From Streptomyces xanthochromogenes (GTDB lineage Bacteria > Actinomycetota > Actinomycetes > Streptomycetales > Streptomycetaceae): a DNA stretch of 64,000 nucleotides. A program made the position numbers and the translations under genes. Positions within the stretch are counted from its first letter, which is position 1. Each line of letters starts with the position of its first letter. This document shows, in pieces, positions 41,653 through 51,493 of this stretch. The notes under the pieces were generated by a model that was not told the DNA's origin, made no database searches, and saw only the letters and a list, made by a program, of their open reading frames with translations. Location: the NCBI RefSeq assembly GCF_014650455.1, contig NZ_BMUZ01000004.1:372001-436000 (forward strand), written 5' to 3'.

Positions 41653-42051
41653 TCAGGCCCCCGCGCCCCGCACCTGCGACGATCGCCCGCTCTCGGCCTC
41701 GGCGGCCTTCGCCATGTTGCGGGCCATCCCGCCGAAGACGATCGCGTGGAAGGGCGAGACGCTCCACCAGTAGGCATGGCCGAGCAGACCCCGCGGATGG
41801 AAGACGGCACGCTGCCGGTACCGGCTGCGGCCGGGCCCCTTGGCCTCGAGGCTCATCTCCAGCCACGCGAGACCGGGCAGCCGCATCTCCGCGCGCAGCC
41901 GCAGCAGCCGGCACCGCCCGCCGATGTACCCGGTGGCCCCGGTCACCAGGCAGCGGAGCGACGCCCGGTCCTGCTGTGTCTCGTCTCCTGCGGCCACCGG
42001 GCGCTCCCTCTCTGTACGGTTGTCCTCGTACGGGTCCCTGTTGCCGATCAT
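41653..42051 (-). pseudogene. SDR-DUF2867 protein with a large internal deletion
   Basis: The 132-residue frame joins two distant parts of one family. It begins with the NAD(P)-binding motif LVTGATGYIGGR and jumps at once to the C-terminal DUF2867 end (RAEMRLPGLAWLEMSLEA, then FHPRGLLGHAYWWSVSPFHA and VFGGMARN). Intact relatives are about 500 residues, so several hundred codons between are missing, yet the reading frame is kept. It is probably a non-functional deletion remnant. In actinobacteria such proteins often sit beside photolyase genes, and one is the next gene here, divergent. Confidence 0.75.
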
Positions 42052-42164
42052 GCGGGGCCGACCTCTCCCCCGCACGACGGACCCCGATCGGGGCGGTCGC
42101 ACCTCGCGTCGGTATCCCCGGGACCGCAGCCCAACCGGTCACATACCGCACCCGGCAGTACCCC

Positions 42165-42191
42165 CTCCTCCAACTCCTCCAACTCCTCCAA
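42165..42191. repeat. Three tandem copies of a 9-bp unit
   Basis: CTCCTCCAA is repeated three times without interruption in the divergent region between the deleted SDR gene and the photolyase gene. Read leftward it is TTGGAGGAG, resembling stacked ribosome binding sites, but it lies about 115 bp from the pseudogene start. Confidence 0.8.
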
Positions 42192-42335
42192 TGTCGGACC
42201 AACCCTTCGCCACGCCCGCTCCGAATCACCTGCGGGGCGGGCGATGTCCAGGAGGATCGGACTGCCGGTGCCCGGCAGCTCCGGCGTCGGCGCCGCCCGC
42301 CCAGTCCATGACGTACGCCCCGAGGAGACGACCCA

Positions 42336-43694
42336 GTGACGGTGTCCGTGGTCCTGTTCACTTCCGATCTGCGGTTGCACGACAACCCCGTGCTCTCCGC
42401 CGCCGTCCGCGGATCCGATCAGGTGGTCCCGCTGTTCGTGGACGACGACGGGGTGCGGGCCGCCGGGTTCGACGCACCCAACCGGCGGGCCTTCCTCGCC
42501 GATTGCCTGACCGATCTGGACGCCGGCCTGCGATCGCGCGGCGGGCACCTGGTGGTCCGCGGCGGTGACGTGGTGCGGGAGGTCTGTGCCGTCGTGACGT
42601 CGGTGGGGGCCGACCGGGTGCATGTCGCGAGCGGCGTGAGCGGGTACGCCGCGCGGCGCGAGGAGCGGCTGCGGGAGGCGCTGGAGCCGCTCGGCTGCGG
42701 CCTGTCGGTGCACGACGCGGTGGTGACCGCGCTCGCGCCGGGCGCCGTGGTTCCGGCGGACCGGGATCACTACACCGTGTTCACGCCGTACTTCCGGCGC
42801 TGGTCTCAGGAGGGCCTGCGCGAAGTGGCGCCGACCCCGAGGAAGATCTCCGTGCCCAAGGTGGCGGCGGGGTCCCTGCCCCGGCGCGCCTCGGTGAAGG
42901 GAGTGTCGCCCGCGCTCGTCGAGGGCGGCGAGACGGCGGGCCGCAAGCGGCTGCGGCAGTGGCTCGCGGGACCCGTCTCCGGGTACGAGGACGGCCACGA
43001 CGATCTGGCGGGCGACGCCACCTCCCGCCTCTCCCCCTTCCTCCACTTCGGCGCGCTCTCCGCCGTCGAACTCGTCCGCCTCGCCCGGCGCGAGGACTCC
43101 CCGGGCGCCCATGCCTTCGTACGCCAGCTGGCCTGGCGGGACTTCCACCACCAGGTGCTCGCGGCCCGCCCCGCCGCCGCCCACCGGGACTACCGGCCGC
43201 GCGGCGACCGGTGGCGCGACGAGGAGCGGGAGATCACCGCCTGGCGCGACGGGCGCACCGGCTATCCACTGGTGGACGCGGCGATGCGGCAGCTCGCCCA
43301 CGAGGGGTGGATGCACAACCGGGGCCGGATGCTGGTGGCGAGTTTCCTGACCAAGACGCTGTACGCCGACTGGCGCACCGGCGCCCGGCACTTCCTGGAT
43401 CTGCTGGTGGACGGCGATGTCGCGAACAACCAGCTCAACTGGCAGTGGGTGGCCGGGACCGGCACCGACACCCGCCCCAACCGGGTCCTCAACCCGGTGA
43501 TCCAGGGCAAGCGCTTCGACCCGGAGGGCGCCTACGTCAAGCGCTGGGTTCCCGAACTCGCCGATCTGGAGCGGAAGTTCGTGCACGAACCCTGGAAGCT
43601 CAAAGAGGCGGACCGGGCCGGGCTCGACTACCCGGAACCCGTCGTCGACCTCGCCGAGGGCCGCGCCCGCTTCGAACGGGCCCGCGGGGCATGA
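42336..43694 (+). CDS. phr: Deoxyribodipyrimidine photolyase
   Basis: The 452-residue enzyme has the N-terminal photolyase alpha/beta domain (VVLFTSDLRLHDNPVLSAAV) and the FAD-binding domain with TSRLSPFLHFGALS, RQLAWRDFHHQVL, GYPLVDAAMRQLAHEGWMHN and NNQLNWQWVAGTGTD. These are class I CPD photolyase signatures, so it repairs UV-induced pyrimidine dimers with blue light. GTG 42336 has GAGGAGA upstream. It is usually light-induced in Streptomyces; no MerR/CarH regulator is present nearby. Confidence 0.96.
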   Translation: MTVSVVLFTSDLRLHDNPVLSAAVRGSDQVVPLFVDDDGVRAAGFDAPNRRAFLADCLTDLDAGLRSRGGHLVVRGGDVVREVCAVVTSVGADRVHVASGVSGYAARREERLREALEPLGCGLSVHDAVVTALAPGAVVPADRDHYTVFTPYFRRWSQEGLREVAPTPRKISVPKVAAGSLPRRASVKGVSPALVEGGETAGRKRLRQWLAGPVSGYEDGHDDLAGDATSRLSPFLHFGALSAVELVRLARREDSPGAHAFVRQLAWRDFHHQVLAARPAAAHRDYRPRGDRWRDEEREITAWRDGRTGYPLVDAAMRQLAHEGWMHNRGRMLVASFLTKTLYADWRTGARHFLDLLVDGDVANNQLNWQWVAGTGTDTRPNRVLNPVIQGKRFDPEGAYVKRWVPELADLERKFVHEPWKLKEADRAGLDYPEPVVDLAEGRARFERARGA

Positions 43695-43816
43695 CACCGA
43701 GGCGCCACCCCTCGCAACGACGTGGCGCAGGTCACACGCATGACCCAGCGGGACGGGGGCATTCGATTTTCAAGCCCCCCTCAGGGCCAGGCGTCCCCCC
43801 GACCTGGCCCGGGCTT

Positions 43817-43860
43817 GCGGCCCCGCCATCCACTCCCCCCCCCCGGATGCGCGGGGCCGC
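43817..43860. terminator. Hairpin between convergent photolyase and phosphatase genes
   Basis: A perfect 10-bp stem (43817-43826 with 43851-43860) encloses a 24-nt loop that contains a run of ten C (43835-43844). It is placed between converging genes. Confidence 0.5.
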
Positions 43861-43942
43861 TCCTCATGGACAGTTCGTTCACCTGCCCCACATGCCGCCC
43901 CTGCCAGGAGCGGCGGGACGCATCGACGCCCCCGGACGGCCG

Positions 43943-46414
43943 CTAGCGCACGGTGACTCCGATGAGACAGGTGTCGTCGTCGGTGTCCGCGTTCGTATAG
44001 CGCAGCAGATGGTCGAGCTGGTCCTCCAGCTGGCCCCCACGGCCCAACTGGCGCGGCTTGCCCGCCACTTGGAGCAGGCTCTCGAGTGAGTCCTGCACCG
44101 ACCGGTCCCGCCGCTCGATCAGTCCGTCCGTGTACATCAGCAGCGTGTCACCGGGCTCCAGCTGGGTGTGCCCCTCCTCGTACGTGGCCTGGCCGACGGC
44201 GCCGAGCAGGATGCCGCCGACCTTGGGCAGCGTGGCCGCCTTGCCGTCGCGCAGCAGCACGGGCGGCAGATGACCCGCCCTGGCCCAGCGCAGTTGGCGG
44301 GAGCCGGGGTCGTACAGGCCGCAGACCGCGGTCGCCGTGACGTTGTCGGTGAGGTGGTGGGTGACGGTGTTCAGCCACGCCAACAGCTGGGCGGGCCCGG
44401 CGCCGGTGGTGGCGAGGCCCCGCAGCGCGTTGCGCAGCGCGACCATCCCGGTCGCGGCCTCGATGCCGTGGCCCGCCACATCGCCCACGCACAGCAGCAC
44501 TTGGCCTGACGGCAGCGCCACGGCGTCGTACCAGTCGCCCCCGACCAGGTGGTCCTTCTCCGCGGGGCGGTAGCGGACGGCCACACTCAGGTTGTGCAGG
44601 TCAACGGGCCCGTGGCTGGGCGGCATGATGGCGTGCTGGAGCCGGAGGGCGAGCCGGTTGCGCTCGGCCGTCTCCTGCTGGCTCTGAGCGAGTTGGTCCC
44701 GGGTGGCCGCGAGCGCCACCTCGGTCCAGTGCTGGGCCGAGACGTCCTGGTAGGCGCCGCGCACCGAGGTGACCCGGGCGTTCTCGTCGAGCACCGGCTC
44801 GGCGACGACGCGGATGTGCCGGGCCACGCTGTCGGCGCGCTGCAACCGGAAGGCGGTCGACGCGGGACGGTGGTGGTGGAGGAGCGAGCGCAGGAACCGG
44901 CCGATGGAGTGGGCGTCGTCCGGGTGGACGTGCGCGGCCAGTTGGTCGAGCGGGATCGGTTCGGCGGTGGGTGGCAGGCCGTACAGGTCGAAGAGGGTGT
45001 CGTTCCACGCGATGTCGCCGGTGATCAGGTTCTCCTCGAACCCGCCGATCCGGCCGAGGCGTTGGGCGTGCTGCAACAGGCTGGCGACCTTCGGCGTCCC
45101 GTCCTCCAGGCGCAGCACGACAAGGACGTGCGCGCCCTGGCGGCTGATGCTGACCTGGGCCTGGGTGGTCAGCGGAACGGTGTCCACCACCGCCGCGAGC
45201 CGCATGCGCTCGGCTCGGAAGGGCTCACCGGTGGCCAGGACGTGCTCCACCTTGTCGAACAGACCCCCGGGTTCGGCCACGAGCGGGTAGGCGTCCAGGA
45301 GGAGAGCGCCGGCGATCATGTTCCTGGGCCGGCCCGCGAAGTCGACGAAGCCCGTGTTGACGTGGCGGATCAGGAAGTCGGCGGGGGTGTCCGCCGTATC
45401 GAGGAGCGGCTGGAGGACCAGACACGGGTCGTTGAGTCCGTCGGCGAGGTCGAGGAGTTCGGTCAGCCGGGGGTCGGCGGGCTGTTTCGACCGGGGGTCC
45501 TGCTCGCTGAACGGATGGCTCTCCAGGGCGATCGCGCACAGCTCGGCCAGGACCTGCAGCTGACGGTCGACGGACTGGGACCGCACGGGCAGCGGCTCGG
45601 CCCAGCAGATTTCGAGTACCCCGATGATGCGGCCGCCGGCGCCGGCCGGAACCGCGACCCGGCCCCCGCTCAGTTCCCGCAGCCCGATGGACGGCAGCGC
45701 CGCCCCGGCGAGGGTGTCATAACTCGTGGTGGCGCGGTTGTCGAGGGCACGCCGGGCCGGGGTGGGAACCCCGGGCGGCACATGGCGCCAGCGCGCCGGT
45801 TCCTCGTCGCCGAACCCGGCGCTGCCGGCCAGCGAGAGGGACTGGTCGGCGTGGGCGGCCCAGATGGCGACGGCGACCGCGCCCAGCGGGGCCAGGGCGT
45901 GCTGGAGGATCGACTGGGCCACGGACTGCGCGTCGCCGGCCGAGAGGGCGCCCGCCTCGGCGCTGCGCAGACGCAGGCCGACGGACGCGCGGGCCGGCTG
46001 GCCGGCTTCGGCGACGAAGTCCCGGGCGAGGCCGGCGATGTCGTCCCGGGTCGCCTGGTTGACGAGGTCGGCCGCCAGCTCCAGCGTGGAGAGGCCGGCC
46101 TGCGCGGCGAGGCCTTCCAGTTGCGCCGCCGCCTCGACCGGACTGCACCGCAGGCGTTCGACGAGGATTCCGCTGGCCAGGTCGACCAGGGCGCGGCCAT
46201 CGGCCTCGGCCTGGGCGCGCCGGAGCTGCCCCTGCAGCCGGTGGACGGTGCCGGCGAGCCGGCCCACCGCGCCCGCGCCCTCGGCGGCCGCCGTCGTGGC
46301 GGGCGCGCCTTCGGGGGCCGCAGCGGTGGTCAACCTCTGCTCCGGCAAAGGGAGTTCCGGGGCGGTGAGGCGGCCGCCACTGTGCTCGTCCCCGGCTTCA
46401 TGGGGCTTGGACAC
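43943..46414 (-). CDS. ANTAR-GAF-PAS-PP2C multidomain phosphatase
   Basis: The 823-residue protein reads, in order: an ANTAR-like domain (residues ~75-130, LVDLASGILVERLRCSPVEA), a GAF domain (~165-300), PAS domains (~320-440 and ~450-560, the second with DIAWNDTLFDLYG), a short coiled coil and a SpoIIE/PP2C domain (~590-823, GGDWYDAVALPSGQVLLCVGDVAGHG and DTLLMYTDGLIERR). It should dephosphorylate a STAS protein in response to sensed ligands or redox state. The GTG start has AAGGAGC upstream. The downstream end of the hybrid kinase gene lies only 49 bp before it on the same strand, suggesting co-transcription. Confidence 0.92.
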   Translation of the reverse strand: MSKPHEAGDEHSGGRLTAPELPLPEQRLTTAAAPEGAPATTAAAEGAGAVGRLAGTVHRLQGQLRRAQAEADGRALVDLASGILVERLRCSPVEAAAQLEGLAAQAGLSTLELAADLVNQATRDDIAGLARDFVAEAGQPARASVGLRLRSAEAGALSAGDAQSVAQSILQHALAPLGAVAVAIWAAHADQSLSLAGSAGFGDEEPARWRHVPPGVPTPARRALDNRATTSYDTLAGAALPSIGLRELSGGRVAVPAGAGGRIIGVLEICWAEPLPVRSQSVDRQLQVLAELCAIALESHPFSEQDPRSKQPADPRLTELLDLADGLNDPCLVLQPLLDTADTPADFLIRHVNTGFVDFAGRPRNMIAGALLLDAYPLVAEPGGLFDKVEHVLATGEPFRAERMRLAAVVDTVPLTTQAQVSISRQGAHVLVVLRLEDGTPKVASLLQHAQRLGRIGGFEENLITGDIAWNDTLFDLYGLPPTAEPIPLDQLAAHVHPDDAHSIGRFLRSLLHHHRPASTAFRLQRADSVARHIRVVAEPVLDENARVTSVRGAYQDVSAQHWTEVALAATRDQLAQSQQETAERNRLALRLQHAIMPPSHGPVDLHNLSVAVRYRPAEKDHLVGGDWYDAVALPSGQVLLCVGDVAGHGIEAATGMVALRNALRGLATTGAGPAQLLAWLNTVTHHLTDNVTATAVCGLYDPGSRQLRWARAGHLPPVLLRDGKAATLPKVGGILLGAVGQATYEEGHTQLEPGDTLLMYTDGLIERRDRSVQDSLESLLQVAGKPRQLGRGGQLEDQLDHLLRYTNADTDDDTCLIGVTVR

Positions 46415-46463
46415 AAGCTCGCTCCTTGGGAGTTGGACGGGTCGGTGAGGCGGCCGGACGGCG

Positions 46464-49400
46464 TCAGGCGGTCAGCTGCCGCTTGATCCGTGCGACCAGC
46501 TCGTGCGCGTCCACGGGCTTGGTGACGTAGTCACTGGCTCCGGAGGCCAGGCTCTTCTCCCGGTCGCCGACCATCGCCTTGGCGGTCACGGCGATGATCG
46601 GCAGATCGGCGTGGGCGGGCATGGCTCGGATGGCCGAGGTGGCCGTGTAGCCGTCCATCTCCGGCATCATCACGTCCATCAGGATGAGGTCGATGCCGGG
46701 GTGCGAGGTCAGGGTGTCGATGGCGACCCTGCCGTTCTCGGCCTGCAGGACGGCCATGCCGTGCAGTTCGAGGATGCCGGTGATGGCGTACAGGTTGCGG
46801 TCGTCGTCGTCGACCACCAGGACCGTGCGTCCGGTGAGCGAGCTGTCGACCTGGTGGCTGACGAGCACCGGCTCGTCGGCGCGTACCAGGGGGAGGACGT
46901 CTCCGGGCTGGTCCGCGCTCAGGTGCAGGGCGATGCGCTCGCGCAGTTCGTCGAGGCTGGAGATCAGCTCCAACGGCTGGGACGCGGCCCGCTTCTGGAG
47001 GATCTGCTCCTGCTCCGTGCCGAGCCGGCGGTTGTTGTGGGCCAGGACCGGAACCCCGCGCAGCGCGGCGTCCCGCGCCATGTCCTCCAGGAAGCGCAGC
47101 GCCGCGTCACCCGGCAGGTCCAGCTCAAGGACCACGCAGTGGCAGGGGGTCGCGGCCAGCGCCGCGGCGGCCTCGTTGACGCCGACGGCCGCGGTGATCT
47201 CCACCGGGCCGCGCGGGTCGCCCAGGTCGGGGTGGGCGGCCAGATCGCCGACCGCGCTCTCCGCGACGAGGGACAGCAGACCGCGCGAGCGCTCCTCGAC
47301 GACGAGCAGCCGCTTGGGCTGTACGGGTTCGGGAGCCGGCACGGCCGGACGGTGCGGCTCGGGCTCGGCGGCGGCTTCCTCCTGGGGCGCGGCGGCCGGC
47401 AGGACGGGGCGGCCGACCTGCGCGTTGAGTTCGGCGTAGTCGGGCCGGGCGACCGGCAGGTAGAAGGTGAACGTGCTGCCCTGGCCCAGTGCGCTCTCCG
47501 CGGTGATCGCCCCGCCGAGCAGGAAGGCGATCTCGCGGCTGATCGACAGGCCGAGGCCGGTGCCGCCGTACTTGCGGCTGGTCGTGCCGTCCGCCTGCTG
47601 GAAGGCGCCGAAGACGGTTTCGAGGTGCTGCGGTGCGATGCCGATGCCGGTGTCCACGACGTGGAAGGCGATCACCGGGCCGCCGCGCCGGGCCGCTTCG
47701 GGGGCGAGCTGCTCGGTGAGCAGTTCGATCCGCAGCTCGACGCCGCCCTTCTCGGTGAACTTGACGGCGTTGGAGAGCAGGTTGCGCAGCACTTGGCGCA
47801 GCCGGTAGTCGTCGGTGAGCAGTTCGGCGGGCAGGGTGTCGGCGGTCGCCACCGTGAAGGTCAGGCTCTTCTGACTGGTCACGGGCCGGAAGGTGGCCTC
47901 GATGTAGTCGAGGAGCTTGCGCAGCGAGATCCGCTCCGGGCTGACGTCCATCTTGCCCGCCTCGACCTTGGACAGATCGAGGATGTCGTTGATGAGCTGG
48001 AGCAGGTCGGAGCCCGCGGAGTGAATGATGCCGGCGTACTCCACCTGCTTGGGGGTGAGGTTGCGGCTCGGGTTCTGGGCCAGCAACTGGGCAAGGATCA
48101 GAAGGCTGTTGAGCGGGGTGCGCAGCTCGTGGCTCATGTTGGCGAGGAACTCGGACTTGTACTTGGAGGCCAGCGAGAGCTGGTGCGCGCGGTCCTCCAG
48201 TTCCTGGCGGGCCTGCTCGATCTCCAGGTTCTTGGTCTCGATGTCGCGGTTCTGGGCGACGAGCAGCTCGGCCTTCTCCTCCAACTCGGCGTTGGAGGAC
48301 TGGAGTTCCTCCTGCCGGGCCTGCAACTCCTGCGAGCGGGTCTGGAGTTCGGCGGTGAGCCGCTGCGATTCACCGAGGAGCTCGTCGGTGCGGGCGTTGG
48401 CCGTGATCGTGTTGACGTTGACGCCGATGGCTTCCATCAGCTGTTCCAGGAAGTCTCGGTGGATCGGTGTGAACGCGTGCACGGTGGCGAGTTCGATGAC
48501 GCCGAGGACCTGCTCCTCGACCACGATGGGCAGCACCATCAGGCAGACGGGCTCGGTGCTGCCGAGGCCCGAGGAGACGGACACGTAGTCGGCCGGCAGG
48601 TCGTCGACGGCGATGGTGCGCTTGCTGCGGGCGGCCTGGCCGACGAAGGACTGGCCGAGCTTGAAGCGCGCCCCGAGCGTGGCGTCGGGCCGCGCGTACG
48701 AGCCGATCGGGTTGAGGTACACCCCGTCGCCGGTCTCCTCGGCGAGGTAGAAGGCGCCGTACTGGGCGGAGACGAGGGGGGTGAGCTCGTCCATGATGAG
48801 CTCGGCCACGACGGCGAGGTCGCGGCGCCCCTGCATCAGACCGGAGATCCGGGCCAGGTTGGACTTGAGCCAGTCCTGTTCCTCGTTGGCCCGGGTGGTC
48901 TCGCGCAGCGACTCCACCATGAAGTTGATGTTGTCCTTCAGGTCCGCGACCTCGCCCGAGGCGTCGACGGTGATGGACCGGGTCAGGTCGCCCTCGGCGA
49001 CGGCGCCGGTCACCTCGGCGATCGCGCGGACCTGCCGGGTGAGGTTGCCGGCCAGTTCGTTGACGTTCTCGGTGAGCCGCTTCCAGGTGCCGGAGACGCC
49101 CTCGACCTCGGCCTGTCCGCCGAGCCTGCCCTCGCTGCCCACCTCGCGGGCGACGCGGGTGACCTCGGCGGCGAAGGAGGAGAGCTGGTCCACCATCGTG
49201 TTGATCGTGGTCTTGAGTTCCAGGATCTCGCCGCGTGCGTCCACGTCGATCTTGCGGGTCAGGTCGCCCTGCGCGACGGCGGTGGTGACCTGCGCGATGT
49301 TGCGGACCTGGCTGGTCAGGTTGTGGGCCATGAAGTTGACGTTGTCGGTGAGGTCCTTCCAGGTCCCCGCGACGTTCGGGACGCGGGCCTGCCCGCCGAG

Positions 49401-51044
49401 AGTGCCTTCGGTGCCGACCTCGCGGGCGACGCGGGTGACCTCGTCGGCGAACGCGGACAGCGTGTCGACCATCGTGTTGATGACCCCGGCGAGCGCGGCG
49501 ACCTCGCCCTTGGCCTCGACGTTGATCTTTTGCGAGAGGTCGCCCTTGGCGACCGCGGTGGCGACCTGGGCGATCGAGCGGACCTGCCCGGTGAGGTTCG
49601 AGGCCATCACGTTGACGTTGTCGGTGAGGTCCTTCCACGTGCCGGAGACACCCCGGACGGTGGCCTGTCCGCCCAGGTTGCCCTCGGTGCCGACCTCGCG
49701 CGCGACCCGCGTCACCTCGTCCGCGAACGCGCCGAGCTGGTCGACCATCGTGTTGATGGTCTCCTTGAGTTCAAGGATCTCGCCCCGGGCGTCCACCCGG
49801 ATCTTCTGCGACAGGTCGCCCTTGGCGACCGCCGTCGTCACCTCGGCGATGGAACGGACCTGTGCGGTGAGGTTGTCGGCCATGACGTTGACCGACTCGG
49901 TCAGGTCCCGCCAGGTGCCCGAGACGTCACGGACGTCCGCCTGCCCGCCGAGCCGCCCCTCGGTACCCACCTCGCGGGCCACCCGGGTCACCTCTCCGGC
50001 GAACGAGGAGAGCTGGTCGACCATCGTGTTGATGGTGTCCTTCAGTTCCAGGACCTCACCGCGCGCGGTGACCGTGATCTTCTGCGACAGATCGCCCTTC
50101 GCCACGGCGGTGGCGACCTGGGCGATCGAGCGGACCTGCGCGGTGAGGTTGCCGGCCATGCCGTTGACGGAGTCGGTCAGGTCCCGCCAGGTGCCCGAGA
50201 CACCCTTGACGTCGGCCTGGCCGCCGAGGATGCCCTCGGTGCCGACCTCGCGCGCCATGCGGGTCACCTCGTCGGCGAACGCGGAGAGCTGGTCCACCAT
50301 CGTGTTGACCGTGCTCTTCAGCTCCAGGATCTCGCCCCGGGCATCGACGGTGATCTTCTGCGAGAGGTCGCCACGGGCCACGGCCGTGGTCACCTGGGCG
50401 ATGTTGCGGACCTGGTCGGTGAGGTTGCCCGCCATGAAGTTGACCGAGTCGGTCAGGTCCCGCCAGGTGCCACCCACGCCGGGCACCTGCGCCTGGCCGC
50501 CCAGACGGCCTTCGCTGCCCACCTCGCGGGCGACGCGGGTGACCTCGTCGGCGAAGGCGGAGAGCTGGTCCACCATCGTGTTGACGGTGTTCTTGAGTTC
50601 CAGGATCTCGCCGCGGGCCGCCACGTCGATCTTCTGCGAGAGGTCGCCCTGGGCGACCGCGGTGGCCACCTGGGCGATGTCACGGACCTGGCTGGTGAGG
50701 TTGCCCGCCATCGCGTTGACGGAGTCGGTCAGGTCCTTCCACGTACCGGAGACGCCGGGCACCTCGGCCTGGCCGCCGAGCCGCCCGTCGGTGCCGACCT
50801 CCCGGGCCACCCGGGTCACCTCGGAAGTGAACAGGGAGAGTTGGTCGACCATCCCGTTGAAGACGGTGGCGATCTCGCCGAGCAGGCCGTCCGTCTCGCC
50901 GGGCAGCCGGGTGCCGAAGTCGCCGTCCCGTACCGCGGTCAGGCCCGCGAGCAGCTGTCGCAGTTCCGACTCCCCGACCTGGGCGGGACCGGAGGATCCC
51001 GCGGTCCGCTGCTGAGCAACGCCGGGCTTTGTCGAGCCAGCCAT
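46464..51044 (-). CDS. Hybrid histidine kinase with seven tandem HAMP units
   Basis: The 1526-residue protein has no membrane segment that I can see. Residues ~65-708 are seven consecutive ~92-residue HAMP-type units (each starts MVD-LS and includes [18 protein letters not shown] and GDL---I-V-A-GE). Then come a GAF domain (~760-910), a long coiled coil, the HisKA box [11 protein letters not shown] with His972, a HATPase domain, a degenerate receiver, and an intact receiver with Asp1457 ([11 protein letters not shown]). This architecture matches the Streptomyces OsaA-like osmoadaptation kinases, though that name is by resemblance. GGAGGCG precedes ATG 51044. It is likely part of a phosphorelay that meets the sigma partner-switching network. 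Confidence 0.93.
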   Translation of the reverse strand: MAGSTKPGVAQQRTAGSSGPAQVGESELRQLLAGLTAVRDGDFGTRLPGETDGLLGEIATVFNGMVDQLSLFTSEVTRVAREVGTDGRLGGQAEVPGVSGTWKDLTDSVNAMAGNLTSQVRDIAQVATAVAQGDLSQKIDVAARGEILELKNTVNTMVDQLSAFADEVTRVAREVGSEGRLGGQAQVPGVGGTWRDLTDSVNFMAGNLTDQVRNIAQVTTAVARGDLSQKITVDARGEILELKSTVNTMVDQLSAFADEVTRMAREVGTEGILGGQADVKGVSGTWRDLTDSVNGMAGNLTAQVRSIAQVATAVAKGDLSQKITVTARGEVLELKDTINTMVDQLSSFAGEVTRVAREVGTEGRLGGQADVRDVSGTWRDLTESVNVMADNLTAQVRSIAEVTTAVAKGDLSQKIRVDARGEILELKETINTMVDQLGAFADEVTRVAREVGTEGNLGGQATVRGVSGTWKDLTDNVNVMASNLTGQVRSIAQVATAVAKGDLSQKINVEAKGEVAALAGVINTMVDTLSAFADEVTRVAREVGTEGTLGGQARVPNVAGTWKDLTDNVNFMAHNLTSQVRNIAQVTTAVAQGDLTRKIDVDARGEILELKTTINTMVDQLSSFAAEVTRVAREVGSEGRLGGQAEVEGVSGTWKRLTENVNELAGNLTRQVRAIAEVTGAVAEGDLTRSITVDASGEVADLKDNINFMVESLRETTRANEEQDWLKSNLARISGLMQGRRDLAVVAELIMDELTPLVSAQYGAFYLAEETGDGVYLNPIGSYARPDATLGARFKLGQSFVGQAARSKRTIAVDDLPADYVSVSSGLGSTEPVCLMVLPIVVEEQVLGVIELATVHAFTPIHRDFLEQLMEAIGVNVNTITANARTDELLGESQRLTAELQTRSQELQARQEELQSSNAELEEKAELLVAQNRDIETKNLEIEQARQELEDRAHQLSLASKYKSEFLANMSHELRTPLNSLLILAQLLAQNPSRNLTPKQVEYAGIIHSAGSDLLQLINDILDLSKVEAGKMDVSPERISLRKLLDYIEATFRPVTSQKSLTFTVATADTLPAELLTDDYRLRQVLRNLLSNAVKFTEKGGVELRIELLTEQLAPEAARRGGPVIAFHVVDTGIGIAPQHLETVFGAFQQADGTTSRKYGGTGLGLSISREIAFLLGGAITAESALGQGSTFTFYLPVARPDYAELNAQVGRPVLPAAAPQEEAAAEPEPHRPAVPAPEPVQPKRLLVVEERSRGLLSLVAESAVGDLAAHPDLGDPRGPVEITAAVGVNEAAAALAATPCHCVVLELDLPGDAALRFLEDMARDAALRGVPVLAHNNRRLGTEQEQILQKRAASQPLELISSLDELRERIALHLSADQPGDVLPLVRADEPVLVSHQVDSSLTGRTVLVVDDDDRNLYAITGILELHGMAVLQAENGRVAIDTLTSHPGIDLILMDVMMPEMDGYTATSAIRAMPAHADLPIIAVTAKAMVGDREKSLASGASDYVTKPVDAHELVARIKRQLTA
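48921..50852 (-). repeat. Seven 276-bp coding repeats (HAMP units)
   Basis: Within the hybrid kinase gene, seven 276-bp units follow each other in frame. Their proteins are very similar and differ mainly at a few positions per unit, and the DNA is similar too, so unequal recombination could change the unit number. Confidence 0.85.
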
Positions 51045-51298
51045 CGAACTTCGCCTCCGTCGTACGCCAGGCCAACGGCCCGCCATGGTCGCCCCATTTG
51101 ATACGTGGCCTGCACACCGAACTCACGCGATCCACACCGGGCGCACACGTACCGCCGAGGAGGTTATCCCACCGCCCGGACCCACCGGGCCGGGCCGCCG
51201 GAACTGTCCTGACCTGGCGGACCCCGGGCACTCGCGCACCGGGCGAGCTAGGCTCAGCACCGTTCATCGCCCGTGTCGGCGCCACGAAAGGGGGCCAT

Positions 51299-51493
51299 GT
51301 GTCGACATCCGACGGCCTCGCCGCGCCGACCGCAGACGGTGGGAACTCCGACTTCGGGCACCGCCCGCCGACCGCCGACAGTGGGAACCGCGACTACGGG
51401 CACCGCCCGACGTCCCAGAGTCGGCCGTACGCACCGCGCCGGTCGGCGCGGCTTCTTCCCGACGCGTGCGCCGCCGGGGAGGTGCCCGCATGA
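51299..51493 (+). CDS. Small hypothetical ORF with an internal 39-bp repeat, coupled to the MEDS-HATPase gene
   Basis: A 64-codon frame starts at GTG 51299 with AAAGGGGG upstream and ends in an ATGA overlap with the next gene. It contains two copies of a 13-residue unit (TADGGNSDFGHRP and TADSGNRDYGHRP), which are 39-bp direct repeats in the DNA, and a basic Arg/Pro-rich end. I do not recognise it. The overlap suggests translational coupling; it could be a leader peptide or a true small protein. Confidence 0.5.
   Translation: MSTSDGLAAPTADGGNSDFGHRPPTADSGNRDYGHRPTSQSRPYAPRRSARLLPDACAAGEVPA

Noticed and set aside
42165..42191. Stacked TTGGAGGAG read leftward as a multiple ribosome binding site
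   Set aside because: No start codon lies within a usable distance; the nearest leftward start is about 115 bp away.
41840..42568. A + strand frame starting before and overlapping the photolyase start
   Set aside because: It lies out of frame with phr and antisense to the deleted SDR gene; it is Arg/Pro/Ser-rich shadow sequence.
43722..43946. A 74-codon + strand frame after the photolyase gene
   Set aside because: It runs through the C10 tract and the convergent hairpin, has no ribosome binding site and no recognisable product.
48921..50852. Regular 276-bp repeats considered as a CRISPR-like or transposon array
   Set aside because: They are in-frame coding repeats encoding HAMP units, with no spacers, terminal inverted repeats or transposase.
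46503..51101. A 1532-codon open frame on the + strand opposite the hybrid kinase gene
   Set aside because: It mirrors the kinase repeats in antisense, has no recognisable domain, and arises because GC-rich third positions suppress stops in the complementary frame.
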